64,000 nt of DNA. Origin: Benincasa hispida (lineage: Eukaryota > Streptophyta > Magnoliopsida > Cucurbitales > Cucurbitaceae). A model generated the notes under the pieces. It was not told the origin of the DNA. It saw only the letters and a list, made by a program, of their open reading frames with translations, and did not search any database. Position 1 is the stretch's first letter, and every line of letters starts with the position of its first letter. Positions 1-9,531 of the stretch are shown here, piece after piece. A program made the translations under genes and the position numbers. The stretch lies in contig NC_052354.1 of the NCBI RefSeq assembly GCF_009727055.1, positions 46,444,876 to 46,508,875 of the forward strand, given 5' to 3'.

Positions 1-439
1 CAAAATGAGGATGAATTGGCTGAGATTTGTAGAAGGAGACCAGAATGTTTTGAAAAATAGGTCTTCATCTTCAAGAGAAAAAACTAGAAAGACAAGTTTT
101 TCTCTCCAAAAATTCCGTTAATGCACTCTCATTTTGATCCCACAATCTAATTTAAGGTTCTAGAAGATAGTAAAGAAGATCAAATGGCGGTCTACAACTT
201 ATTGAAAAGGAGATTCAAGTTAGAATTTGAAGGATTGAAAAGTTCAACAAAGATACACCTTTGAAACCCTATTCTCTTTATACGAACTTGCATGTTTTTT
301 TTGCTAAAATTAATGCAATTAGAGTACTTAAGATCCTAATTGATTCCACATGTTAAATGTCAACACCATCATGTTTATGCCACAAAAATTATGATTGTAT
401 GTGAATGTTGTGGTTTCTGAATGATGGATGTATTTTGAG
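1..439. other. intergenic, no gene seen
   Basis: AT-rich sequence with no open frame that resembles a known protein and no clear repeat boundary. It may be the outer part of the LTR-like repeat that follows. Confidence 0.5.
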
Positions 440-830
440 ATTGTTTTGAACCATTATGGGCATGATTAAAGACTATGATTATATGCTTATGACTACGTGT
501 GGACTGATAGTAATTATTAGTATTTTTATTGGGCCATGCACATCGTATATTGCAAATCCTCGAGTTCACACTTTATGCCTATGTTTGCGTCCTTCTGGGG
601 TCACTACTTACGAAAACGTGCCTTCAGGCTTGCCCCTTATGCTTATGCCTATGTCTACGATGCGTAATGCACTTGAGTCCCGATAGGAAGGTTAACAACT
701 CACCTAGTGAGCCTTGTAGTGGATCGCTTACTGAATACATGTATATACTCATTATTTTCTCTTCATGTTTTTTCAAGTAAAGGTAAAGATAGATCGACGA
801 ATGACAAAAACTCGATCATTGGGACATGAC
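440..830 (+). repeat. degenerate gypsy-type LTR fragment (candidate)
   Basis: A run around 730-800 (TTACTGAATACATGTATATACTC, then TTTTTTCAAGTAAAGGTAAAG, then a GACGAATGAC word) matches in order the reverse complement of a segment near 28,770-28,880 (TTACTGAGTATTTTATACTC, then TTTTTTAGGTAAGGGAAAGG, then GGCGAGTGAC). The shared layout suggests two decayed copies of one LTR family in opposite orientations. Plant Ty3/gypsy LTRs often have such a TATA-to-leader region. No coding part is left here and the ends were not found. Confidence 0.35.
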
Positions 831-3250
831 AATACTTTCAGTTATTTCATTTATTCATTAGTTAATTTATTGGTTTATTCAATTTATTCTAAATTTAGAG
901 TCAGGGGTGCTCTGTTCTATGATATTATTATTTTTTGAAATAAATTCGTCATTTTTATTAAAATTTTCTTTAAAAAATATACATTACTAAGCTTATGTAT
1001 GTTGAAGTACAAATTTTGGACCAACCACAAATTGCCACGTTGTGCACTAAATTAATGACAAAATTCCAAAATCATCAAATTTATGACCGATTAAGAGTTG
1101 ACATGTGTACCAAATTGAAAGTTGACATGTGTCCCAAATTGAAGTTGAAGGCAAATTTTATGTTTTTGTCACAGATCGAGTAAAATTAACTTCGTCTAAT
1201 TTGACGTTATAATTTAGGCTTTGGTCAAGTTATGTCCAAGAATAGGCTTAATTTGGGTTTAAATACCAAGATAAGCCAAAATCCAATTAATTGGGCCCTA
1301 AGCCCAAATCCATGGGCTAGACCTAAACTCACGAAACCCATAGAGAGCTGGCAAATTTAGAGAGTCCAGAGAGATTTCTATAACTGTATCGTATCAACTT
1401 CAACATCAACACCAACTCAAATTTAACTTCACAAAATACAAAATACGTTTGGAAACCTCGTGTGTATAATAACTACGTTCGGATCGGTGAGATTCCCGAT
1501 TGGGCTTGCCAAATTGGATGAGGATGTGATCCCGACGACCGTAGCCGAAGGTCTTATTCTACCTCCATTGACGTTCTGTTGCTTTAAGCATGATTTCCAT
1601 AAACCCCGCTAAACGACAAACCTTAGGCATTGCCTGTTCACTTTACCAGATTACCCCTAAGCTGCACCCACGAGTTTATTTTATTTTCATTATTATTGTT
1701 TTTCTTTTAATTATTCTTACTTTTTGGAAACAAGCAACCACGATTTACATCCTATGGCACGGCTATCTGAAATCTGAATCTCCTCCACCGTTCCCCACAT
1801 ATATATCGCAACCAGAACTATATATGAACCATTTTGATTTCCTTCAATTTTAAAATTTATGTTTCATTTATTCGATAAACATAAAAATTTATATATTTAG
1901 TTCATGAAGTTTTATATTTTGCATGTATATTAAGGTTGAAAGTTCATAATTATATTAAATATAAAATTTAAATTTTATATCTAATAGATCAATTAATTTT
2001 AAATTTCAAAATAAAATTGTATAATATGGATAATTTTGGACCAAATGACATAAACAACATTTTGAGATGAATGAAAGTATAGACGACAAGATGTGGGCCA
2101 AAATGAGAAGTGCAAGACAAGATATCGCGTAGGAGAGCAACGTGGCTTGGCCCATGCCATCATGCTCGGAGGCATATTCTAGCCCAAGGAAATTCATGAG
2201 GAGAATGTGCTTTGTAAAGGAGTCGACCCAAAGGAGGAAAGAGAATTCAAATGTAATTTGAAAATTCTTGAAGAAGAAGACCTAAGTTAATAAGTATTAT
2301 AATTACTAGGTAAAACTTTTAGAGAAAGTAAGTTAACTTTAATATTCGAACGCTTTGCTTGCTACACAAATTTTCTTACACAGACATCGAAATCTATTTG
2401 ATAAGCAGCACACTAATGTGCATATATTTTATCTCGAAAGTCACATTATTTACCCAATTACAAATTTATGATTATTATCCCTAAAGATCAAGTACAATTT
2501 CTATGTATAGAATTTGGCATAAACCTATAAAATTATATAATCTAATTTTCAAAAGTTTGTTTTATTTTTTTTAGAATTTATCTAGAAATTCAAGTTTTTT
2601 TTTTTTTTTTAATAATAAATATGGATAGAACAATTAATTGAAATGAAAAGAGTATAAACTTGAGAAAACACAGAAAAATAAAAACAAATTTATTATTAAA
2701 AAACTTACAAATATACAAATTACAACAAATTTGTACAAATGTCGTAGTTGAATCATTCCATAATTTTAGTACCACAAAAATTATAAAATATGCTACTTGG
2801 GTTTACATAAAATTTAAAAACAATTAATTACGAAAAATTTTAAGAAAAAATGTCAAAACTATTTTCGAAAATATGATAGACACTTCAGCACCAATAGACT
2901 TCTATAAATTATTATTACTGTCATTATTGGTAAACTTCTCTCCACCTCTAAAAAAGAAGATTAAAATTTTATTATTTGATATAAATAATTTCTCTTATTT
3001 TTTTATTTTTGAAAATTCCCAAAATCATCGGATATATTGAGAGAAAAAATAGAAATTCACAAAGGAAAGTCTTGTTCTACTGTACAGACTACCGAGATTC
3101 CAGTGGCATTTTGGAAATTAGGAGGATTCTACAGGTCAAAGTAGCTATCGTGTATCCTTTTTCTCAACTTTAACTCGTCTCGGAAAAGGATGAACAGAAG
3201 GGGTAGTTTCGTAATATATAGCAAACATGAGTGGCAAATATTGTAATGTT
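831..3250. other. intergenic, AT-rich, no gene seen
   Basis: About 2.4 kb without a credible coding region. A short direct repeat (GTTGACATGTG followed by CCAAATTGAA) is present at 1,095-1,150. Around 1,330-1,600 and 2,030-2,230 the base composition is more even, which could reflect old transposon pieces, but no family was recognised. Poly-A and poly-T tracts are common. Confidence 0.5.
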
Positions 3251-3650
3251 ACTCACGCGGAAGATAGCGCGTGGAATACACGTGCGGATATGAGAAAGCA
3301 ACGTGTAGAAGGGGACATGCAAATGAGGGAATGGTGGGGAAAGAAAGGCAGGGAGTGCGCGTGGGCGTAGGTTACACAGTTAACGGCGGCTGGAAGAGCG
3401 AGAGTGAATAAGGCCAAAAGATAAGGGTAAGGGCTGTGTTTGGACGCGAAGGTGGGGCCTACGATGAAAAAGACGTCAAATTGGACAAAACCAGAAATCG
3501 GAAGACCGAATCGCGGTGGGTGTGAAGAGAGAAAATCACCCACAGAGCCCACACCCACTGCGTTTGTTTTTTCAGAAAGAGGAAGAAATTCAGTCGCCTT
3601 CTTCTCTGTAATGCGATCTTCACAGCCCAAAGAGTGAGAGAGAGAAAAAC
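3251..3650 (+). promoter_or_regulatory. probable promoter region of the NF-YA gene
   Basis: Composition shifts from AT-rich spacer to mixed sequence with ACGTG (3,280-3,284), a GACGTCA word (about 3,472) and a GA-rich tract (about 3,634-3,650) just before the presumed leader exon. This pattern is common at plant transcription starts. No convincing TATA box was picked out, so the start site is a guess. Confidence 0.35.
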
Positions 3651-3725
3651 TGTACGGATTCTGAGCTGAAGATTCTCACTCTCCAACTGCCTTTTCTGTG
3701 GTGGGTTTTCCTCAGCAGAGGGGAC

Positions 3726-3767
3726 ATGCCGGAGAACATCCCAACACCATCCTTCTTTGTTGCTTAA
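3726..3767 (+). CDS. short upstream ORF in the NF-YA leader
   Basis: The presumed leader exon contains ATG CCG GAG ... GCT TAA, a 13-codon ORF (peptide MPENIPTPSFFVA). It ends about 23 nt before a possible splice donor (AAG|GTCTCC at 3,790/3,791). It lies some 2.4 kb upstream of the main start, across the leader intron. In Medicago the NF-YA gene MtHAP2-1 is known to be controlled by a leader intron and an upstream ORF together with miR169, so this layout is plausible for the family. Whether this ORF lies in the mature mRNA is inferred, not shown. Confidence 0.35.
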   Translation: MPENIPTPSFFVA

Positions 3768-3790
3768 CTTCTTGGCAAAACACTTTTAAG

Positions 3791-6116
3791 GTCTCCCTTA
3801 ATGCTATTACTACTGTTTTCTTTCATCGTCTTCCCCATTTTTCCTGTTTTCAATATCGGCTTTCTCTTCATCTCGATTGTTTCTTGTGATGTACTGGATT
3901 CTCCATTATTTCGGGTTTACAATTGTAGGGGCTATGTGTTGTTTGCTTATTATTGAATGCATGTGAAGTCTGAGATCAGGGCAGGGGGTTTCGTTTTGTT
4001 GTTTGGTTTAAGCCTGACTATTGTCCTCTTGCTGTTTTTTAAGTTGTACAGAGCATTTCGCTTTCTTGGTTCTGGTTATGGGTTCCTCATATTCATGCAT
4101 CTTCCATTTCAGTTGGGCTGTTCTTCTCATTGATATTTTTCACCTGTTTGCCCATGCTTGTTCTGAATGGGATTTGCTAATCATTATTAGACTCTATAGT
4201 TTCGTCTGGTATCGTTTCAATGTTTTGGTTTCTATTCTCGTTCTTTTATGTTTCAAGATTCGATGAATTACGGACGTTTGGGTTTCAAGTCATTTTCATT
4301 ATCAGATATTTACAAGTATGGTTTTGTTGATCTTTCTTCCTTTTTGATGAATGCCACAAGTTGGTTGGTGCTTTAGAACTCTGTTTGCATGCTTCCCCTT
4401 GTATGCGCTTATTATCTAAACCTCTTAAAGGCCATGAACTAGAACTAGAGTTTCTTTGTTGTTCGTTTGTTAAAAAAGCATGCTGTCTTCTTTTTTGTAA
4501 TTCGTATTTATAATACAATTTGATAATTCTTGTTTTTCCCATGCTGTTATTGACTTTTGGGTACACAACCGATTTAGACTTCTTGTGCTTATTTGTTGCA
4601 ACTACTGGCTAGTCGGGTTCGTGACATCTTTGTTATGGTTATATGTATAAATGATGCGATGCCAGATCAACAATGAAGAATGAATAAATAGATGAAGAAT
4701 TTATAGGTGGGCATTGTAAAAGTTATCTTTGTTGAATCAAGTGACTTGATTATATGTATAATTCTATATTTCTGTTAGTGCGTCTCATATTTGATTGCCT
4801 GCCTGGAATTTGATCTGAAATACTTTCTCTTGATCATAAGATCTTTTTCTTGACACTTGACAGTGCACCATTATAGGCTTCTAGCAGCATATAGTCATTT
4901 TCCTTATATAGTTTAAAATCTTATGGTATTTTTCTTATTTGAATTGAAGGCAACCTTGTCGTTTTCCCCCCCTCTAGCTGCTCATAATTAGGTTGCGGTG
5001 AAAGTTACATATTAAAATACGTTGTACTTGAAAGATGAATTAATGATGTGGTTTTGCTTGAAAAAATAGGTTTAGAATACCATTTCGTTTGATGTACTTG
5101 AGACTTGTTTTGCTTTAGTTCCTTGTACTTTCAAATGTCTTAATTTAGTGACTATACATTCTAATAAACTTAAAATTAGTCCTCACCTTTGGGTTTACCA
5201 ATAAAAAAAAAAAAAAAACCCTTTAGTTTATGATTACTTCTTGGTAAAAAAAACTTGGTCCCTATAAGTCTTCCCTCCAGACATCTGAGAAACATATTCA
5301 CATTGAGCATTTTATTGAATGAAAATTCCTATTATTATTTGTCAAGTTTGATAAAAGTAACTTCACGCGGACAATGATAACTAATTTTATGATTGATGGA
5401 AGTAGGACTAAATTTGAACATTTGAGATTATGGAGAGTAAAATTGTACAAGTCCCAAAGTATAGGGAGTAAAATTTCTTATAAAAAAAGAGTACAGGGAG
5501 TAAAATGGTACTTTAATAAACAATTTAACTACCTTCTTACCAGGGAAATCAATGTTCAGTTGCTTCCCTTTAGATCAATTAGCACCACGACCATTTCACT
5601 TAACTCTATTTGAGCATGCCACCTTGTACTCTTATATGAGAAATCTTTAGATTTCTTGTCAATGGGTTTTGTAGACATCATTAAGCTAATCTTTATGCAT
5701 TTTGCTTTATGTAGATATAGACCCAATATAATGGTTGATCCTTAATATTGGCGCAAGGATGATGCCGATATCAAGGATGTAGATCGAACTTAAGCTGGTT
5801 GCACAATTTCCCCTTTTCCTAAACAAATACTATATGATATGATTGAAGTTTGGTTTGGTGGTTTGCCAAGTTATATTTATTATGAAATAATTAAACCAAG
5901 TCCCTTTTTTTCTTTTTTTTTTTTCCCCTAATATCTTTCTTACCTTGTTTTATCGCCTCATCCTCTGGTGTGTCTGCTTTGTATTTTGTATCAACTTTCT
6001 TCTAACCTTATCAACTTACTCTCGAGTGTGTATTGTGTTTTGAGTTGAGCTACCTATGGTGAGAAGAATATCTTCACTGCTTTAATATGTTGTTTGGCCC
6101 CAATTTGTGGTTTCAG
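3791..6116 (+). other. long intron in the 5' leader of the NF-YA gene
   Basis: The first coding exon starts after an acceptor TTTCAG at 6,111-6,116 that lies only 8 nt before the start codon, so a leader exon must exist upstream. The nearest suitable region is the GA-rich and uORF-bearing segment at 3.6-3.8 kb. The intervening 2.3 kb is T-rich, as plant introns are, and holds a MITE-like inverted repeat. The donor at 3,791 is the best guess, not certain. Confidence 0.45.
5075..5520. repeat. MITE-like inverted repeat inside the NF-YA leader intron
   Basis: The left arm begins near 5,079 (ACCATTTCGTTTGATGTACT) with repeated 'AGTTCCTTGTACTTTCAAATG' and 'TTAGTGACTATAC'-like words. Read in reverse complement, the right arm begins TACCATTTTACTCCCTGTAC and repeats 'TTAGTCCTACTTCC'-like words. 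The arms pair imperfectly over about 150-200 nt. This resembles the plant foldback repeats with 'actaaatttga' arms seen again at 16.5-17.0 kb. No coding capacity. Confidence 0.45.
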
Positions 6117-6124
6117 ACTTGTTG

Positions 6125-8510
6125 ATGAACACGATGGCCATTCCACTTGAGAACTTTTCTCAGAAAAATCTTGATCAGGACTCCATCCATTCAGTATTTC
6201 CATTTTCTGTTGATTGTACACCGTGGCGAAACCCAAACGAAAAGAAGATTACAATGGCCTTGTCTGATAATATAACTCTAAAACTTGAAACTCCCCCACA
6301 GCCTCATCACAAGCTATTAGGGGTAGGCCTTCAGTTACCAGATCAGGAGTCATCCACTGCCCATTCAATTGGTCAATCTCTACCTAAAGTGTGTGCTATG
6401 GAAGTGCAAAATGCTCAAGAGCAATGTATTTCTTCAGAATCTGGTACTTGCATGCTTAGGTTCCTCGGTTTATTTATTTATCATTCTACATTTGTTTGAT
6501 TAGTAGTAGTGTGGCTCACCCCGACACAGATAACAATGAGTACAAATTATTTGTATTCCTTAATTTATTCTATTCTATTTGCCAATTAAAATGGTTTAAG
6601 GATGTTTCCTGCAGTAAAAGTTATTTTGCCTACTCATTTATGGTTATCTTTTATGTTTTCAACGTTTTGGATGTGTTTTGGGCTGTCTAACCAAAAGTAA
6701 TTCTTCCTCCTTCAGGTCAAGATGAAAACTGTGGCGAGAGTGTGGAGAATCAGATGAAACCATCTATTTTGTTTAGCAACCCTGAATTTATGCTCAATTC
6801 TCTCCAAGTTGATGGCAGCCATCCAATGGTAGGTTGAATTGTGTTATTTGATTTCTGTTTCTTATTTGTTGCTAGGCTAATTTCTTTCTCGATTTTAGAC
6901 TCGAGTATCATACCCATACATTGATCCTTACTATAGCGGGCTATTGTGCAGTGCCTACAGTCAGCAGGCTATTAATGTAAGTTTCACTCGTCATCTTGTT
7001 TCTTCCTCATCCTTTGAACTTTACATTGCGAGTCAATCAGTATGGAGCTATCTGCCTCTTAAATTCTCTCTGCATTTTATCTTCTTTTATTTGGTTCTTA
7101 TTTGATGTCAATGATATGATTCTCATCAGACTCAGGCTCAGGTAAATTCCAGTGCGGTTGGAATTGCACCTGCAAGAGTCCCCATATCGCATGGTCTTGC
7201 TGAAGATGGGCCCATCTATGTCAATGCAAAACAATACCATGGAATTCTTAGGAGGAGGCAATCTCGTGCAAAGCTTGAGGCTCAAAACAAAGTCATAAGA
7301 AATCGAAAGGTATCCCTCCCTTTTGAATTTGATTTTGAACACTCCCATCATTAATCAATTGGAATGAACTCCTCAAGAGTTAAATATGTTTGAATGAGAA
7401 GAACTCTGGAACCTTAAGCAGGCTTATTAAGTTAAGACCCACTTGGAAAGTCATTCCAAATGTGTACTAAATTTGAAAAAGAATATACATGCAAGCTTAC
7501 TAAGATCCATCTGGAAAGTCATTCTGAAAAGAATGAAAATGTTTCCATGAGGTCTAACCTAAATTTGAAAAAGAATGAACATGCAAGCTTATTAAGGAGA
7601 CCCGTGTGGAAAGTCATTCTGAAAAGAGTGAAAAACGTTTCCATGAGTTCTTACATAATTGCGTTCTCGGTTTCAATCCATGTTGGCCACTGTTAACTAT
7701 CATAAAATACTATTGGGTCATGTGGTTGATATGTGGCCCTAACACACGTCACTCAAAAAAAAAAAAAAAGGTTATGCTTCTTGCTTGTATTTCAATTGAG
7801 TATTCCCTTCACCTTCATGTAAGCATAGGAAAAGAAATTAAAAAAAATATTAATAACAAAAAGGTTATGCTTCTTGCTTGTATTTCAATTGAGTATTCCC
7901 TTCACCTTCATGTAAGCATAGGAAAAGAAATTAAAAAAAATATTAATAACAAAAAAAAAAAAAAAGAAGGAAAAGTTGGTCACTGTGATTGGCCAATTGG
8001 TTAGGTTGCACAAATGTGTGCAACCCCAAGTATTGTTCATTTCAATTTATGGTTGACACCTACATTTTTTGGCCCACTAAACAAGCTCGTCTATTCCTAA
8101 AATTTATAAGAGCGTCCTTCCTTTCAGTTTTTTATTAGACAATGATATCATTTCACTTTTATACACAAATTCTCCCTTCATTGCAGCCATATCTTCACGA
8201 GTCTCGACATCTTCATGCACTGAACAGAGTGAGGGGATCTGGTGGACGCTTTCTCAGTGTGAAAAAGAACCAACCATCCGATCATATAACTCCTCCAGCC
8301 ACATTGTACCAACAGAAAAGTACACCAGACTTCAATACTTGTAGTCCTGAAACAGGTGACCGTGGCACCATGACTGCAACTTGCTCTGAGATCACAAGCA
8401 TCTCAAATGGATCGGTTATGTTTGGGCGGTCTGACAGTCAGTTCTCCACCGTCTCTTCCAATGCGGGTGGAAGAATGGAGCAGTATCGTGGACGCTTTGT
8501 GCATGGGTGA
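6125..8510 (+). CDS. NF-YA: NF-YA subunit of the CCAAT-box transcription factor NF-Y
   Basis: Five coding exons: 6125-6443, 6716-6828, 6899-6976, 7130-7309 and 8187-8510. All introns are GT-AG and the phases agree, giving 337 residues. NF-YA joins the NF-YB/NF-YC histone-fold dimer in the nucleus and reads CCAAT. The conserved core is plain: residues about 198-217 ([20 protein letters not shown]) form the subunit-contact helix and residues about 229-254 ([19 protein letters not shown], then SGGRFL) the DNA-contact part with its His and Arg residues. The linker is split by the 878-bp intron 4. The start is the first ATG after the leader acceptor, followed by [13 protein letters not shown] N-terminal sequence. 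A second in-frame ATG lies three codons later. The length is normal for the family. The 3' UTR has a miR169 site. Confidence 0.95.
7415..7650. repeat. tandem repeat of about 92 bp in NF-YA intron 4
   Basis: Two clear copies start at 7,469 and 7,560 (AAATTTGAAAAAGAAT, ATGCAAGCTTA, GGAAAGTCATTCTGAAAAGA, TTTCCATGAG in the same order). An earlier partial copy begins near 7,415 (GGCTTATTAAG ... GGAAAGTCATTCC). The copies differ at several sites, so this duplication is older than the one just downstream. Confidence 0.7.
7770..7955. repeat. perfect 93-bp tandem duplication in NF-YA intron 4
   Basis: A 93-bp unit beginning GGTTATGCTTCTTGCTTG starts at 7,770 and again at 7,863 and shows no difference between the copies as far as can be read. 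It is flanked by poly-A runs at 7,754-7,769 and about 7,951-7,965. Because the unit is a multiple of three it keeps a chance open frame, but it lies inside the intron. Perfect identity suggests a recent event. Confidence 0.8.
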
Positions 8511-8700
8511 ACATAGGACCATGCATCGGTTGTCTAGTGAGAAAAATGGGGAGGTGGAGGAAGACCAGACCAGAGTCGCACGTTAGTTTAACTAGACAGG
8601 CAAATCATCCTTGGCTTTGTTACTTATTTATGCTTTGTGATTTTAGTTTGGAGTGGGCAGAAAGACAGCCATTAATGTACTTGAAAATATTGGCATGATG
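8511..8700 (+). other. 3' UTR of the NF-YA gene
   Basis: Sequence after the stop codon, with the miR169 target site inside it. The transcript end is not clear; AT-rich stretches near 8,700-8,760 (AATAATTTG, TAATGGATTT) could act as the polyadenylation region. Confidence 0.5.
8597..8617 (+). promoter_or_regulatory. miR169 target site in the NF-YA 3' UTR
   Basis: The 21-nt site begins CAGGCAAATCATCC and continues TTGGCTT. It pairs with plant miR169 (UAGCCAAGGAUGACUUGCCU..) at all but two positions: an A where the perfect complement would have G, and the terminal base. miR169 cleavage of NF-YA mRNAs through a 3'-UTR site is well established in plants and links NF-YA levels to drought and nutrient state. 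The site is 87 nt past the stop codon. Confidence 0.9.
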
Positions 8701-9531
8701 CCCTTCAATAATTTGCTTGTGTTTAAAACAAACCATATTTTAGAAGCAGATGTAATGGATTTAGAGGTTTGGGCTGCATGGATTTGTTTGAAACAGCTAA
8801 AATGAGGAAGGGTATTTTTGCAATTCCGAAGAATTTAGACAATGTTGCGCCTTATTTGGAATTTCATGTTCTGCTCGATACTGATCGCCTGCGACGCCGC
8901 GGCGGTTGTTCACCGTTGGGAGCGTTTGTGATGTTAAATCATGACACGTGTACGAAAAGTAAGAGATATTGTCCTGTAATCCTTTGGTCAGAACAACGAA
9001 TAGATTTATTTACTGTTGTTTTGACTTGGCGGCATTTCTCGCCATATAATCAAATTTAAAAATCGATTTAAATCCGCCAGCCAAAGAGCACGTGCCACGT
9101 CAATGGATATTGAAGAAATCTCAGGTCGCGCTCTTGCATGGTATCTTTGCCGCTATTGTGAAGCTAAATAAAATAAAATGAAATTATTTATTCGATTTTA
9201 TTTGATTTATTTTTTATTTTTGTTCCCTCTCCTTTTAAAGAGAAAGAAAGAGCCCAATCTTCAAAAGCTCGGACTGTAAGAAAACACTTGTTCTGCTACT
9301 GAAATTTTTTGTGCGTTTGATTTTCATTTCTCTGTGCCTTTCTTCTCCATAGGTAATCAACCATTGCAGAAGTGGCCTTTCTTGTTCTTCTTATTGCATT
9401 TTCTTCTGATGCTTTTCATCCTCCATTTCTTCTTTCTTTCTTTCTTTTTCGACTTCCTTAACCATTTCGTGCTGTTTGATTCTCCTTTCCCGAATTCTAG
9501 CTTAAAAAGTGGTCTCCGGATCCTAGCAAAC
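8701..9531 (+). promoter_or_regulatory. spacer, promoter and leader of the Alfin-like gene
   Basis: Two palindromic CACGTG G-boxes lie at 8,945-8,950 and 9,089-9,094, the second followed by CCACGTC. These words bind bZIP or bHLH factors and often serve ABA or light responses in plants. The transcribed leader probably begins in the purine-rich region around 9,230-9,290. It becomes very pyrimidine-rich at 9,370-9,490 and contains an in-frame upstream ATG at 9,409. Confidence 0.5.

Noticed and set aside
3253..3686. Overlapping open frames on both strands at 3.25-3.69 kb, up to 125 codons
   Set aside because: No resemblance to known proteins; the region is the presumed promoter and leader of the NF-YA gene and the frames overlap each other.
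7606..8004. 132-codon open frame with an internal 31-residue repeat
   Set aside because: It lies in NF-YA intron 4 and exists only because a 93-bp duplication keeps the frame; poly-A and spacer sequence make up the rest.
8769..9059. 96-codon open frame between NF-YA and the Alfin-like gene
   Set aside because: It overlaps the presumed promoter with its G-boxes and resembles no known protein.
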